A DNA stretch of 64,000 bases, from positions 186,001-250,000 of the forward strand of contig JANQMR010000018.1 in the NCBI GenBank assembly GCA_028279985.1, given 5' to 3'. Source of the DNA: Woeseiaceae bacterium. Its GTDB lineage: Bacteria; Pseudomonadota; Gammaproteobacteria; Steroidobacterales; Woeseiaceae. A program made the position numbers and the translations under genes. This document shows, in pieces, positions 17,496-26,503 of the stretch; the first letter of the stretch is position 1, and each line of letters opens with the position of its first letter. A model generated the notes under the pieces. That model was not told where the DNA came from. It did no database searches and saw only the letters and a list, made by a program, of their open reading frames with translations.

Positions 17496-19304
17496 TCAGC
17501 GGCCGCGCAGGAACAGCTTGTCGAGCTCCGCCATCGAGACGCTGGTCCAGGTAGGCCGGCCGTGATTGCACTGATCGGCCCTTTCGGTGCGTTCCATCTC
17601 GCGCAGCAGCGCATCCATCTCTTCGAGGTTCAGGATGCGATTCGCACGCACCGAATGATGGCAGGCCATCGTCGCGAGAAAGTCGTGACAGGCGTCTTCG
17701 ACCCTGGCGCTCTCTCCCGACTCGGCCAGGTCGGCCAGCACGTCACGTATCAGGGTCTCTGCGTCCGCGCCTCGCAGCAGTACGGGCAATTCCCGAATCA
17801 CCAGGCTGGTCGGGCCCGCCCGATCGACGCCGAGGCCGATCGATTGCAGCATGGCCTGCGACTGTTCGAGGAGGTTCGCTTCGCTCTCGGAGACCGCCAC
17901 CGTGACCGGCACCAGCAAGGGCTGGCGGACGAGGTCCTTGTCGGCGAAGCTGTGCTTGAGTTTTTCGTAGAGTATGCGCTCGTGCGCCGCGTGCATGTCC
18001 ACGATCACCAGGCCGTCGCGATTCTCGGCGAGTATGTAGGTACCCGCGATCTGCGCCAGCGCGTGACCCAGCGGCGGCAAGTCCGCCTGCGGCTCGGACA
18101 CCTGCCCGCCGACGGTATCGGCCATGACACGGTAAGCCGCGAGACCGTCGCGCACGGCCGCAGAGCCCGGCCGTGCGGCAAAAGACGACCCGGACGGCCC
18201 GTACGACCGGGACGGCCCGGGCGATCCTGACCCCAACGCCATCGGCGCCTGCTCGAAACGCGCCGGCGCAGGCCCGGATACCGTGGTCGCGGCCGCGTTT
18301 CCGCCGGGCCGGGTCTGGCTCAAGGCTTGTTCCAAGGCCTGCGAAACCACGCCGTGAACACGCCGTCCGTCCCGAAAACGGACTTCGAGCTTGGCCGGAT
18401 GCGCATTGGCGTCCACGGTCGACGGGTCCACCGTCAGATACAGCACGTAAGCCGGGTGCCGGCCGTGAAACAACACGTCGCGATACGCATGCCGGGCCGC
18501 ATGCGCCAGCGTCCGGTCGCCGATGCTGCGCCCGTTGACGAACCAGAACTGCAGGTCCGGCTGGCTGCGATTAAAGGTCGGCAGGCCGATCCAGCCCGAC
18601 AGGGCGATGCCTTCGGCCTCGCGTTCTACGAACAGCGACTGTTCGGCAAAGGTCTCGCCGCAGATTTTTGCGATCCGCGCCGGGCTTTGTCCGCCTTCGG
18701 CGACCGCCGGCAGTTGTAACACCGGCCGCCGGTTGTGGGTCAACGTGAAGGCCGTTGCCGGGCGTGACAGGGCCAACCGCTTGAGCCAGCGCTCGATGTG
18801 CATGAATTCGGTGCGTTCGGTGCGAAGGAATCGGCGTCGTGCCGGCGTGTTGTAGAACAGGTCGGCCACTTCCACGGTCGTGCCTCGTGCATGCGCCGCC
18901 GGCCGCGCCTCGGTGAGCACACCGCCGGCCGCCTCGATTTGCCAGCCCGTGTCGTCGTCCGCGGACCGGGAAGTCAAGGTCATCCGCGACACGGAGGCGA
19001 TACTCGGCAACGCCTCGCCGCGAAAACCCAGCGACACGACGGCTTCGAGGTCCTCGAGGCTCACGATCTTGCTGGTCGCATGACGGGAAAGCGCCAACGC
19101 AAGCTCTTGCCGGTCGATCCCGGCGCCATCGTCGCGCACCCGAATCAGCTTTCCGCCGCCGCCCATCACGTCGATCTGTATCGAATGCGCGCCGGCGTCG
19201 AGGCTGTTTTCGACGAGTTCCTTGACCACCGATGCCGGCCGCTCGACGACCTCGCCGGCGGCGATCTGGTTGATCAGGTGGTTGGGCAGCTTGAGTATCG
19301 GCAT
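17496..19304 (-). CDS. mutL: DNA mismatch repair protein MutL
   Basis: Matchmaker ATPase of mismatch repair. The 602 residues carry the N-terminal GHKL ATPase motifs NQIAAGEVVERPASVVKEL, ENSLDAGA, DDGAGID, SRHATSKI and GFRGEALPSIASV. A Ser/Gly/Pro-rich linker (about 350-400) joins this to the dimerisation domain. The C-terminal domain contains DMHAAHERILYE, which fits the DQHA-x2-E-x4-E endonuclease motif with Met for Gln, plus ACHHSVRA and QCNHGRPTW. This suggests a self-nicking MutL rather than one relying on MutH. It precedes miaA by 8 bp. Confidence 0.97.
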   Translation of the reverse strand: MPILKLPNHLINQIAAGEVVERPASVVKELVENSLDAGAHSIQIDVMGGGGKLIRVRDDGAGIDRQELALALSRHATSKIVSLEDLEAVVSLGFRGEALPSIASVSRMTLTSRSADDDTGWQIEAAGGVLTEARPAAHARGTTVEVADLFYNTPARRRFLRTERTEFMHIERWLKRLALSRPATAFTLTHNRRPVLQLPAVAEGGQSPARIAKICGETFAEQSLFVEREAEGIALSGWIGLPTFNRSQPDLQFWFVNGRSIGDRTLAHAARHAYRDVLFHGRHPAYVLYLTVDPSTVDANAHPAKLEVRFRDGRRVHGVVSQALEQALSQTRPGGNAAATTVSGPAPARFEQAPMALGSGSPGPSRSYGPSGSSFAARPGSAAVRDGLAAYRVMADTVGGQVSEPQADLPPLGHALAQIAGTYILAENRDGLVIVDMHAAHERILYEKLKHSFADKDLVRQPLLVPVTVAVSESEANLLEQSQAMLQSIGLGVDRAGPTSLVIRELPVLLRGADAETLIRDVLADLAESGESARVEDACHDFLATMACHHSVRANRILNLEEMDALLREMERTERADQCNHGRPTWTSVSMAELDKLFLRGR

Positions 19305-19418
19305 TCGCGTAGCCGGCCGCTCAGGACGGCGGCGGTTCGAGCGCCTATTCTTTCAGAACGGCAGGCAGAACGACAGACGAAACCGCAGGCAATCGCCTCG
19401 TGACGCCGCGCGCCGGGA

Positions 19419-20744
19419 TCAGCCGCCGCCGTAAACCGGGATCATCAGCGTCTGGCCGATGCGGATGTTGTCGCTGCGCAGGCGGTTCTCGGCGCGAATC
19501 GCCGACAGGCTCACGTTGTACCGTTCCGCGATCTCAGACAGGGTATCGCCGCGGCTGATGACGTGACGGACCTGGCGCACCGGCTTACGCCGCAAATCCA
19601 TCGCAATACGCGTGTCCGGCGGCGGGCTGTTGTAGAAATAGGTACGTACACCGGACAGTATCGCATCGGCAATCTGCGCCTGGTGCGAAGCGCTCCGGAG
19701 CCTTCTCTCCTCGGCCGGATTCGAGATGAACGCCGTTTCGACCAGGATCGACGGCATGTCCGGCGACTTCAACACCAGAAAGCCCGCATACTGCACGGTC
19801 CGGCGATGCACCTTGCCGATGCGCGCGAGCTCGCCTATGACCTTGTCACCGACGTCGACGCTCGCGCTCAGCGCGGCATTCTGCGACAGGTCGAGCAACA
19901 CCGACGCGAGGACATCGTCCTTGTCGTCCAGAGAAACGCCGCCGATCGTCACCGCGGCATTCTCGCGTTCGGCGAGCTGTTTCGCGGCTTCGTCGCTCGC
20001 TCCTTTCACCGACAGCGCGTAAACCGAAGAACCGCTGGCGCGGCGGTCTTCAACGGCGTCGGCGTGGATCGAGATGAAAAGATCGGCACGACTACGGCGG
20101 GCGATCGCCATGCGTTTGCGATGATCGATGAAGTAGTCGCCGTTGCGCACCAGCACCGCGCGCATGCCGGGTTCGGCGTCGATGCGCGATGCGAGCTTGC
20201 GCGATATTGCTAAAACGACGTCTTTTTCCCGGGTGTGCGCTTTACCGACGGCACCCGGGTCGCGGCCGCCGTGACCGGCGTCGATCGCAATGACGATGTC
20301 GCGGCCCGGCCGGTAGCCCTCGGACGCCCGTTTGACCGGCTGCAGCTTACCAGCCTGGTGCAGATCGATGACTAGGCGGTCACCGTACTTGCCCTTGGGG
20401 CCGGCGGTGAAGCTGCGGGACCGAACGTCGCTCGCCAGGTCGAATACGACCCTGAGGTGACCGCTTTCTCGGACGGCGCTGCGGATCGACCTCACCGCGC
20501 CCTGCCCCTTGGGCAGTCGCGACAGCGACGAGGCGAGCCGTCCGTCCTCGAGATCGACGACCAGCCTGTCCGGGCCGCGCAAGGTGAATATCTTGTGCTC
20601 GGCCGGGTTGCTCAGGTCGAGCACGACCCGGGTCTTGCCGGCCTCGGCCCAGAGCCGGATGTTCTCCACCGTGGTTGTCGCCGCATCGACCGCAATCGCG
20701 AAAAACAGCAGGGGTAAACAAACCGCGAGGCGCAAACGAATCAT
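19419..20744 (-). CDS. amiC: N-acetylmuramoyl-L-alanine amidase (AmiC/AmiB type) with LysM
   Basis: Periplasmic zinc amidase that cleaves septal peptidoglycan during cell separation. The 441 residues have a signal peptide (to about residue 21), an AMIN domain (about 25-135) and an Amidase_3 domain. Zinc and catalytic motifs are visible: IAIDAGHGGRDPGAVG, EKDVVLAISRKLA, ADLFISIHADA, and VETAFISNPAEE with the catalytic Glu. A C-terminal LysM repeat (HVISRGDTLSEIAERYNVSL) binds glycan. It follows tsaE and precedes mutL, the usual order. The symbol is approximate between amiB and amiC. Confidence 0.92.
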   Translation of the reverse strand: MIRLRLAVCLPLLFFAIAVDAATTTVENIRLWAEAGKTRVVLDLSNPAEHKIFTLRGPDRLVVDLEDGRLASSLSRLPKGQGAVRSIRSAVRESGHLRVVFDLASDVRSRSFTAGPKGKYGDRLVIDLHQAGKLQPVKRASEGYRPGRDIVIAIDAGHGGRDPGAVGKAHTREKDVVLAISRKLASRIDAEPGMRAVLVRNGDYFIDHRKRMAIARRSRADLFISIHADAVEDRRASGSSVYALSVKGASDEAAKQLAERENAAVTIGGVSLDDKDDVLASVLLDLSQNAALSASVDVGDKVIGELARIGKVHRRTVQYAGFLVLKSPDMPSILVETAFISNPAEERRLRSASHQAQIADAILSGVRTYFYNSPPPDTRIAMDLRRKPVRQVRHVISRGDTLSEIAERYNVSLSAIRAENRLRSDNIRIGQTLMIPVYGGG

Positions 20745-20782
20745 TGGCTTCGAATACTGACGAACTGGAATTATGTCGGATC

Positions 20783-20810
20783 AGTATACGAAATTATGCA
20801 GGAATTCCAA
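20783..20810 (-). promoter_or_regulatory. Putative sigma70 promoter for amiC
   Basis: On the minus strand, TTGGAA (20810-20805) is followed after 16 bp by TATACT (20788-20783). Transcription would start near 20776, about 30 nt before the amiC start at 20744. The surrounding tsaE-amiC gap is AT-rich. Confidence 0.45.
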
Positions 20811-20877
20811 TATTTTTCTTATCAAAATTAGCGGGATATCCAACTTACTTAAGCTGAAGCATTAGTTGCTGCACGGT

Positions 20878-21363
20878 TTAAGCCGATTCACCGAGTACGA
20901 GCAGGGCATCATCCGCGCGCCGGCTGAGCGCCTCGATTTCGATACGCCGGCCACTTTCGTCGGCTGCATGGCCGTAAGCCAGGCGAATCCGGATGTCGCC
21001 GCCCGCCGTCAGTCCGGGCGCCCGGTCGGGCCATTCGACCATCCGCAGGCCGTCGGCGCTATCGCTCCAACCCAGGAAGTAGAGTTCTTCTTCGGAGTTT
21101 ACTCTATATAAATCAATATGATAAATCTCTCTTCCCGAGATGGTATAAGGTTCCACCAGTGTATAGGTCGGGCTCGGCACCGAACCCTCGTGCCCCAGCG
21201 ACCTGAGCATGGCGCGGACGAACGTCGACTTGCCCGCACCCAGCTCGCCTTCGAGCAGGATCGTCCATCCCGCGGTGTCCTCGGGCAGCGCCGCCGCGAA
21301 CCGGCTGGCCAGCGCGGCCGTCGCCGACTCGTCGGCAAGCCATTGTTCGACTGAGGATGTCAT
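20878..21363 (-). CDS. tsaE: tRNA threonylcarbamoyladenosine biosynthesis ATPase TsaE
   Basis: ATPase that works with TsaB and TsaD in making t6A37 of ANN-decoding tRNAs. The 161 residues contain the Walker A GELGAGKSTFVRAMLRSLG, SPTYTLVEPY and the IYHIDLYRV segment, followed by the LGW and VEWPDR motifs. Length is normal. The start ATG at 21361-21363 touches a degenerate 14-bp repeat that begins in the 3' end of nnr, so the two genes are separated only by repeat units. amiC lies downstream. Confidence 0.94.
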   Translation of the reverse strand: MTSSVEQWLADESATAALASRFAAALPEDTAGWTILLEGELGAGKSTFVRAMLRSLGHEGSVPSPTYTLVEPYTISGREIYHIDLYRVNSEEELYFLGWSDSADGLRMVEWPDRAPGLTAGGDIRIRLAYGHAADESGRRIEIEALSRRADDALLVLGESA

Positions 21364-21427
21364 CGATTAACCATTACCTATTGACCGTTGCCTATTCAAC
21401 ATTGCCGACTGACTATTGCCGATTGAC
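21358..21427. repeat. 14-bp tandem repeat between nnr and tsaE (about 5 copies)
   Basis: Units at 21414-21427, 21400-21413, 21386-21399, 21372-21385 and a degenerate one at 21358-21371 follow the plus-strand pattern YATTGCCNATTGAC. The first unit is coding sequence of nnr, the nnr stop lies at 21413-21415, and the last unit reaches the tsaE start codon. Confidence 0.9.
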
Positions 21428-22903
21428 AATCGCACGCAGCGCGGCGATCAGGTCGGAAGCCATCAGGCCGCGCTCGCCGTCCACCGCGGCGCTGTCACCG
21501 GCGCGTGCGTGAAGCTCGACCCCGGCAGCGGCAGCATCGGCGGGATTCAGGCCCTGGGCCAGCAGGCCCGCGATGACACCGGTCAAAACATCGCCCATAC
21601 CGGCAGTCGCCATGCCGGGGTTACCGTGCGTGCAAAGGCTAGGCGTGTCGCCGGCCGACGATACCAGCGTGCCGGCCCCCTTGAGCACGGCGGTACCACC
21701 GTAACGTGCCGCAAGCGCCTGAACGGCAGCGGTCCGGTCCCGCTGAAGCTCGGCGGCGGACATGCCGAGCAGGCGACCGGCCTCGCCCGGATGCGGGGTG
21801 ATGATGCGTCGGACGGCCTCGCCCGGCGATGCTGCCAGCAGGTTCAAGGCATCGGCATCCCACACCGACGGCAGCGTCGACCGCTCGACTTCGGCGTAGA
21901 GATCGCGCGCCCAGGTCGATTGGCCGAGACCCGGCCCGAAAGCCAGCACGTCGGCTTTTTCGATCAACCGGGGCAGTTGCCCGGCATCCCCGACCGCATG
22001 GCACATGAGCTCGGGCCGCGCCGCCGCGATCGCCGCGGCATGTCCCGGATGGGTCGCGATACTGACCAGCCCGGCACCGGCCCGCAAGGCCGCCTCGCCG
22101 CAGAGGCGGACCGCACCCGGCATGCCTTCCCCGCCGCCGACGACCAGCACGTGGCCGAACCGGCCCTTGTGCGCATCGCGGGGCCGGCGGGGCAGCATGC
22201 GGTCCAGGAAAGCGCTGCCGATACGTCGTAAGGCTACCGGCTGGCCGCTTCGGCAACGTTCGGGAATGCCGAGTCCGTCGTAACGGACTTCACCGCACAC
22301 GGCCGGGCCGGCGCCCAGAAACAGACCGGCCTTGAGCCCGACGAAGGTCACCGTCATGGCCGCCTCCACCGCGCAGCCCATGACGGCGCCGTTGTCGCCA
22401 TGGAGTCCGGTCGGTATGTCGACGGCGACGACGGGCGCCGGGTGCGCGTTCATCGCGGCAACGGCGTCGCCGAACGCGCCTTCGACATCGCGTTCGAGGC
22501 CGCTGCCTAGCAGCGCGTCCACCAGGAGATCCGCCTCGGGGTCCAGGCTGCCGCCCGTGTCGGCCCAAAGCCGCGCGACACCGCCGGCAACCGCAAAATC
22601 GCGATGGGCCGTCGCGGCGTCGGCGGTCAGCGCAGCCGGATCGGTCATCGCGACGACGGATGTGGCGATACCCCCGGCGGCAGCCAACCGGGCGACGACG
22701 TAGCCGTCGCCCGCGTTGTTGCCTGCGCCGCAAATCACCTGCCAGCGCCGCGCGCCGCCGAATCGCTTGCGAGCCGCCCGAAGCGTCGCTTCGCCGGCGC
22801 GGCTCATCAGCGTATAGCCCGGGATACCCTCGCCGTCGATCGCGGCGCGGTCGATCGCACGCACGCTTTCGACCGTGTAAATCTGTTCCGGCAGACTGGA
22901 CAT
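21413..22903 (-). CDS. nnr: Bifunctional NAD(P)H-hydrate epimerase/dehydratase
   Basis: Repairs NAD(P)H hydrates: the N-terminal YjeF domain epimerises R to S forms and the C-terminal ADP-dependent domain dehydrates the S form. Of 496 residues, about 1-215 are the epimerase (YTVESVRAIDRAAI, GAGNNAGDGYVVARLAA, DALLGSG, DIPTGLHGDNG). About 225-496 are the kinase-like dehydratase (HKGRFGHVLVVGGGEGMPGA, AFGPGLGQS, VWDADALNLLA, TPHPGEAGRLLG, NPGMATAGMGDVLTGVIAGL). TsaE is encoded just downstream, a frequent neighbour. The start at 22903 has no Shine-Dalgarno and lies about 10 bp from a TATAAT box. Confidence 0.95.
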   Translation of the reverse strand: MSSLPEQIYTVESVRAIDRAAIDGEGIPGYTLMSRAGEATLRAARKRFGGARRWQVICGAGNNAGDGYVVARLAAAGGIATSVVAMTDPAALTADAATAHRDFAVAGGVARLWADTGGSLDPEADLLVDALLGSGLERDVEGAFGDAVAAMNAHPAPVVAVDIPTGLHGDNGAVMGCAVEAAMTVTFVGLKAGLFLGAGPAVCGEVRYDGLGIPERCRSGQPVALRRIGSAFLDRMLPRRPRDAHKGRFGHVLVVGGGEGMPGAVRLCGEAALRAGAGLVSIATHPGHAAAIAAARPELMCHAVGDAGQLPRLIEKADVLAFGPGLGQSTWARDLYAEVERSTLPSVWDADALNLLAASPGEAVRRIITPHPGEAGRLLGMSAAELQRDRTAAVQALAARYGGTAVLKGAGTLVSSAGDTPSLCTHGNPGMATAGMGDVLTGVIAGLLAQGLNPADAAAAGVELHARAGDSAAVDGERGLMASDLIAALRAIVNRQ

Positions 22904-22912
22904 CGGCGCGAT

Positions 22913-22920
22913 TATACTGA
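22913..22920. promoter_or_regulatory. Overlapping divergent -10 elements between nnr and queG
   Basis: The octamer ATTATACT reads TATACT toward queG (plus) and TATAAT toward nnr (minus). From the minus-strand box, initiation would fall within a few nt of the nnr start codon. No good -35 partner is seen for either direction, so the call rests on the -10 match alone. Confidence 0.35.
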
Positions 22921-22989
22921 CAGTACGCCTGCAACCCGCATTCGCATCAATCGAATCATGACATCGTAAGGATGAAGGATACGACCGAC

Positions 22990-24078
22990 ATGGCGGCGCT
23001 CAAGGCCGAGATCGGACGCTGGAGCACCGAACTCGGCTTTCAGCAAACCGGCGTCAGTGACGTGGATCTAGGCGCCGTCGAAGCGCGTCTCGACGCCTGG
23101 CTGGAGGCGGGTTTTCACGGCACGATGGACTACATGCGGCGCCACGGCACCAAGCGCACGCGTCCCGCGGAACTCGTCCCGGGAACCTTGCGGGTGATCT
23201 CGGTGCGCATGGACTACCTGCCGGAATCTCAGACGACCGCCGCCGGCCTGCTCGATCACGACGCCAAAGCCTACGTGTCGCGTTACGCGCTGGGCCGCGA
23301 TTATCACAAGGTATTGCGCGGCCGCCTGCGCAAACTCGCCGGACGTATCCGGGAGGCCGTGGGCGATTTCGGCTACCGCGTCTTCGTGGACAGCGCGCCC
23401 GTCATGGAGAAACCGTTGGCGGAACGGGCCGGGCTCGGCTGGATCGGCAAGCACACCAACCTGATCGACAAGGACCGGGGCTCCTGGTTTTTCCTCGGCG
23501 AGCTGTATACCGACCTGCCGCTGCCGGTGGACGCGCCTGTGAGCGATCATTGCGGTAGTTGCCGCGCCTGCATCGACGTTTGCCCGACCGGCGCAATCGT
23601 CGCGCCCTACCAACTGGATGCGCGCCGCTGCATCTCCTACCTGACGATCGAGCTCAAGACCTCGATCCCGGTGGAGTTCCGAAAAGCGATCGGAAACCGT
23701 GTCTACGGCTGCGACGATTGCCAGCTTTTTTGTCCATGGAACAAGTTTGCGGAACCGACCGGCGAATCCGACTTTGCGCCGCGACACGGCCTCGACGACA
23801 TAGCGCTCACCGAGCTTTTCGGCTGGGACGAAACGACCTGGCTCGAGAAAACCGAGGGCAGCGCCATCCGGCGCATCGGCTACGAACGCTGGCTGCGTAA
23901 CATCGCCGTCGCCCTGGGTAACGCCAGGACCTCCGCGGCGGTCGTCGCCGCTCTGCGCCGGCGGGAAAACAGCGAGTCGCCGATGGTCGCCGAACATGTC
24001 GCATGGGCCTTGGCCGAGCACGGCGCAAGCGCCGCCCGCTCTTCCAGGACCTGCCAACGAGAGCCGCTCAGATCGTAA
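22990..24078 (+). CDS. queG: Epoxyqueuosine reductase QueG
   Basis: Cobalamin-dependent iron-sulfur enzyme that reduces epoxyqueuosine to queuosine in tRNA. The 362 residues contain the N-terminal cobalamin-binding domain (HGTMDYMRRHG, YALGRDYHKVLRGRL, FVDSAPVMEKPLAERAGLGW, GKHTNLI). Two 4Fe-4S clusters are fed by CGSCRACIDVCPTGAI and by YGCDDCQLFCPWN, followed by a HEAT-like C-terminus. Two in-frame ATGs exist (22972 and 22990); the second has AAGGA about 10 nt upstream and is used here. It diverges from nnr and converges on panC with an 11-nt overlap. Confidence 0.94.
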   Translation: MAALKAEIGRWSTELGFQQTGVSDVDLGAVEARLDAWLEAGFHGTMDYMRRHGTKRTRPAELVPGTLRVISVRMDYLPESQTTAAGLLDHDAKAYVSRYALGRDYHKVLRGRLRKLAGRIREAVGDFGYRVFVDSAPVMEKPLAERAGLGWIGKHTNLIDKDRGSWFFLGELYTDLPLPVDAPVSDHCGSCRACIDVCPTGAIVAPYQLDARRCISYLTIELKTSIPVEFRKAIGNRVYGCDDCQLFCPWNKFAEPTGESDFAPRHGLDDIALTELFGWDETTWLEKTEGSAIRRIGYERWLRNIAVALGNARTSAAVVAALRRRENSESPMVAEHVAWALAEHGASAARSSRTCQREPLRS

Positions 24079-24916
24079 CGACGACGTTGTCGATCAGGCG
24101 CGCGGCACCCAGAAAAGCCGCGCCGAGCACGACGATCTCGTCACAGTCGCGGTCCGGCTTCGCGAGATCCTGGGCGCGGCGTATTTCGACATAGTCGGGA
24201 CGGAAGCCGGCCGCCTCGAGTGCTTGGGCGGCGGCCGATTCGAGTGCTTGGTAATCCCGCCGGCCGGTCTGCAGCGCCCGTGCGATCGCCTCGATCTCCG
24301 CGTGCAGCCGCGGTGCGGCGGCGCGCTCGGTTTCGCCCAGGTACTGGTTGCGCGAGCTCATCGCCAGACCGTCCGGATCGCGGACTATCGGGCCGGTGAC
24401 GATTTTGATCGGCAAGTGCAGGTCCTCGACCATGAAACGTATGATGAGCTGCTGCTGGAAGTCCTTTTGCCCGAACACGGCGACATCGGGCTGAACGATG
24501 GCGAACAGCCTCGCAACCACACTCGTGACGCCGTCGAAATGGCCGGGGCGGGAGGCGCCGCACAGATCGCCGGTCAGATGCGGCGCACTGACGACCGTGG
24601 CCCGCTCGACCCCGAACGGATACACCGTCTCGACGGCGGGCGCAAACAGCACGTCGGCGCCGGTGGCCTTGAGCTTGCGGGTATCGCGCTCGATCGTCCG
24701 CGGATAGTCGTCGTAATCCTCGTTTTCGCCGAACTGTGTCGGATTGACGAAAATCGTAACGACGGTCCGCTCGGCATGCTCGCGCGCGAGTTCGACCAGG
24801 CTTAGATGTCCGGCGTGCAGGTTGCCCATGGTCGGCACCAAGGCCACATGCTCGCCGTTGCGGCGCCATTCCGAAAGCTGCTCGCGCAACGCGCTTACGT
24901 CTTCGAGTACCCGCAT
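24068..24916 (-). CDS. panC: Pantothenate synthetase
   Basis: Joins pantoate and beta-alanine using ATP, the last step of pantothenate synthesis. The 282 residues show PTMGNLHAGHLSLVELA with the HxGH adenylation motif, FVNPTQFGENEDYDDYPRT, RPGHFDGVTSVVARLF, FGQKDFQQQLIIRFMV and the KMSKS-like DGLAMSSRNQYL. It follows panB by 30 bp in the same direction. The 3' end overlaps queG on the other strand by 11 nt. Confidence 0.97.
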   Translation of the reverse strand: MRVLEDVSALREQLSEWRRNGEHVALVPTMGNLHAGHLSLVELAREHAERTVVTIFVNPTQFGENEDYDDYPRTIERDTRKLKATGADVLFAPAVETVYPFGVERATVVSAPHLTGDLCGASRPGHFDGVTSVVARLFAIVQPDVAVFGQKDFQQQLIIRFMVEDLHLPIKIVTGPIVRDPDGLAMSSRNQYLGETERAAAPRLHAEIEAIARALQTGRRDYQALESAAAQALEAAGFRPDYVEIRRAQDLAKPDRDCDEIVVLGAAFLGAARLIDNVVVTI

Positions 24917-24946
24917 GGAATCGATCCGCCCGGAACCAGCCGGCGC

Positions 24947-25777
24947 TTACGAGAAACAGTGCTCGGGCGCCGGATAACTCCGGTCCCGGACCGCCTCCAC
25001 ATACGCCCGAATCGCGTCGACCGGCGCCGTGTGTCCGGACTGGAAGTTACGGACGAAGCGCGGGGTCCGCCCCTGGGTGATATCCAGGATGTCGTACAGC
25101 ACCAGAATCTGGCCGTCCACTTCCGGCCCCGCTCCTATGCCGATGACCGGCACTTCCAACGCCCGGGTGATCGCCTCGCCGAGCTCATTGGGCACGCACT
25201 CGAGCAGTACGATGTCCGCCCCGGCGTCCTGCAGCCGCTGCGCGGCGTCGATCATCTCCCGTGCTTTCCCCGACTCGCGTCCCTGGACACGAAAGCCGCC
25301 GACTTTGTGCACCGACTGCGGCTTGAGGCCGAGATGCGCGCAGACCGGGATGTCGTGCCGCGACAGGTGCGAGACGATGTCCACCTGCCCTTCGCCGCCC
25401 TCGAGCTTGACCATCATCGCACCGCCTTCCTGCATCAGGCGCACCGAATTCTCGAGCGCCTGCTCCGGCGTCGTGTAACTCATGAACGGCATGTCGGCAA
25501 CCAGAAACGGGCGCTGTAAACCGCGCGCGACCGCGCGCGCGTGATAGACGATGTCGTCCACGGTCACCGGGACCGTCGTGTCGTGCCCCTGGATCACCAT
25601 GCCGAGCGAGTCGCCGACCAGCACCACGTCGGTCCCCGCAGCGTCAACCAGTACCGCGTAACTCGCATCGTAAGCCGTCAGGCACGCGATCGGCCGCTTC
25701 TCGTCTTTCATCCGCCGCAAGGTCGACACGTTGACCGGCGGCTGCGGCATGCCGCGTTGTTCGAGTTGCGTGTACAT
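24947..25777 (-). CDS. panB: 3-methyl-2-oxobutanoate hydroxymethyltransferase
   Basis: Transfers a one-carbon unit from methylene-tetrahydrofolate to ketoisovalerate, giving ketopantoate, the first step toward pantothenate. The 276 residues show the TIM-barrel signatures RPIACLTAYDASYAVLVD, VLVGDSLGMVIQGHDTT, VKLEGGEG, PVCAHLGLKPQSVHKVGGF and IGIGAGPEVDGQILV. It pairs with panC downstream. Upstream is the deoxynucleoside kinase gene, 36 bp away. Confidence 0.97.
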   Translation of the reverse strand: MYTQLEQRGMPQPPVNVSTLRRMKDEKRPIACLTAYDASYAVLVDAAGTDVVLVGDSLGMVIQGHDTTVPVTVDDIVYHARAVARGLQRPFLVADMPFMSYTTPEQALENSVRLMQEGGAMMVKLEGGEGQVDIVSHLSRHDIPVCAHLGLKPQSVHKVGGFRVQGRESGKAREMIDAAQRLQDAGADIVLLECVPNELGEAITRALEVPVIGIGAGPEVDGQILVLYDILDITQGRTPRFVRNFQSGHTAPVDAIRAYVEAVRDRSYPAPEHCFS

Positions 25778-25813
25778 GGGTGCTCGGTAGTCCTCGGAAG
25801 CGATCGACCGGCG

Positions 25814-26488
25814 TCAGGCGAGCGCGGCGGAGACCGGGTTGAAAAAGTGCCGCCCGCCCGTCGTGCGTTCGATCTGCTGAAACAGCAACTCGTAGTCGGC
25901 GTCGTTGTGTACCGGGTCGATCTGAGTGGCGTTGACGATCAACAGCGGACCTTCGTCGTAACGGTGAAAAAACCGCGCATAGGCATCGGCCAGACGCTCC
26001 AGGTAGCGGCGTTCGACCAAGTGGTCGGCCGCGCCGCCGCGCCGGGCGATTCTTTCGAGCAGCGCGTCTACCGAAGCCTGCAGGTAAATCACCAGATCCG
26101 GCGCCGGGGCTTCGACCGCGAGTTTTTCGGCAATCTGCTCGTAGAGCCTGAACTCGTCCGGGTCCAGATTGAGCTCAGCGAACAAGCGGTCCTTGGCGAA
26201 CAGGTAGTCCGCGACCCGGACGTTTGCAAACAGATCGGTTTGCCTGAGCTCCTCGAGCTGCCGGGCGCGGGCGAACAGGAAGAACATCTGCGCCTGAAGT
26301 GCGGCCGTCCGGCCCTCACGGTAGAAGCGTTCCAGGAACGGGTTCTCCTCCTGACGCTCCAGTACCAGTTCGGCCGACAGGCTTTCGGCCAGGCGCACGG
26401 CCAGCGCGGTCTTGCCGACGCCGATCGGGCCTTCGACGACGATGTAACGCGACGGGCTGCCGCCCCGGGTCAATTCGCTGACCGACAC
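25814..26488 (-). CDS. Deoxynucleoside kinase (deoxyadenosine/deoxycytidine kinase family)
   Basis: Phosphorylates deoxynucleosides for salvage; the precise base preference cannot be read from the sequence. The 224 residues carry the P-loop VEGPIGVGKTALA, an ENPFLERFY motif, a DYLFAKDRLFAELNL stretch (the DRY/DRS-type region) and the lid segment LERIARRGGAADHLVERRY. The gene lies between folK and panB, a placement seen in many Gammaproteobacteria. It begins 15 bp after folK. Confidence 0.88.
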   Translation of the reverse strand: MSVSELTRGGSPSRYIVVEGPIGVGKTALAVRLAESLSAELVLERQEENPFLERFYREGRTAALQAQMFFLFARARQLEELRQTDLFANVRVADYLFAKDRLFAELNLDPDEFRLYEQIAEKLAVEAPAPDLVIYLQASVDALLERIARRGGAADHLVERRYLERLADAYARFFHRYDEGPLLIVNATQIDPVHNDADYELLFQQIERTTGGRHFFNPVSAALA

Positions 26489-26503
26489 TAGCCGTGATTC
26501 CCC

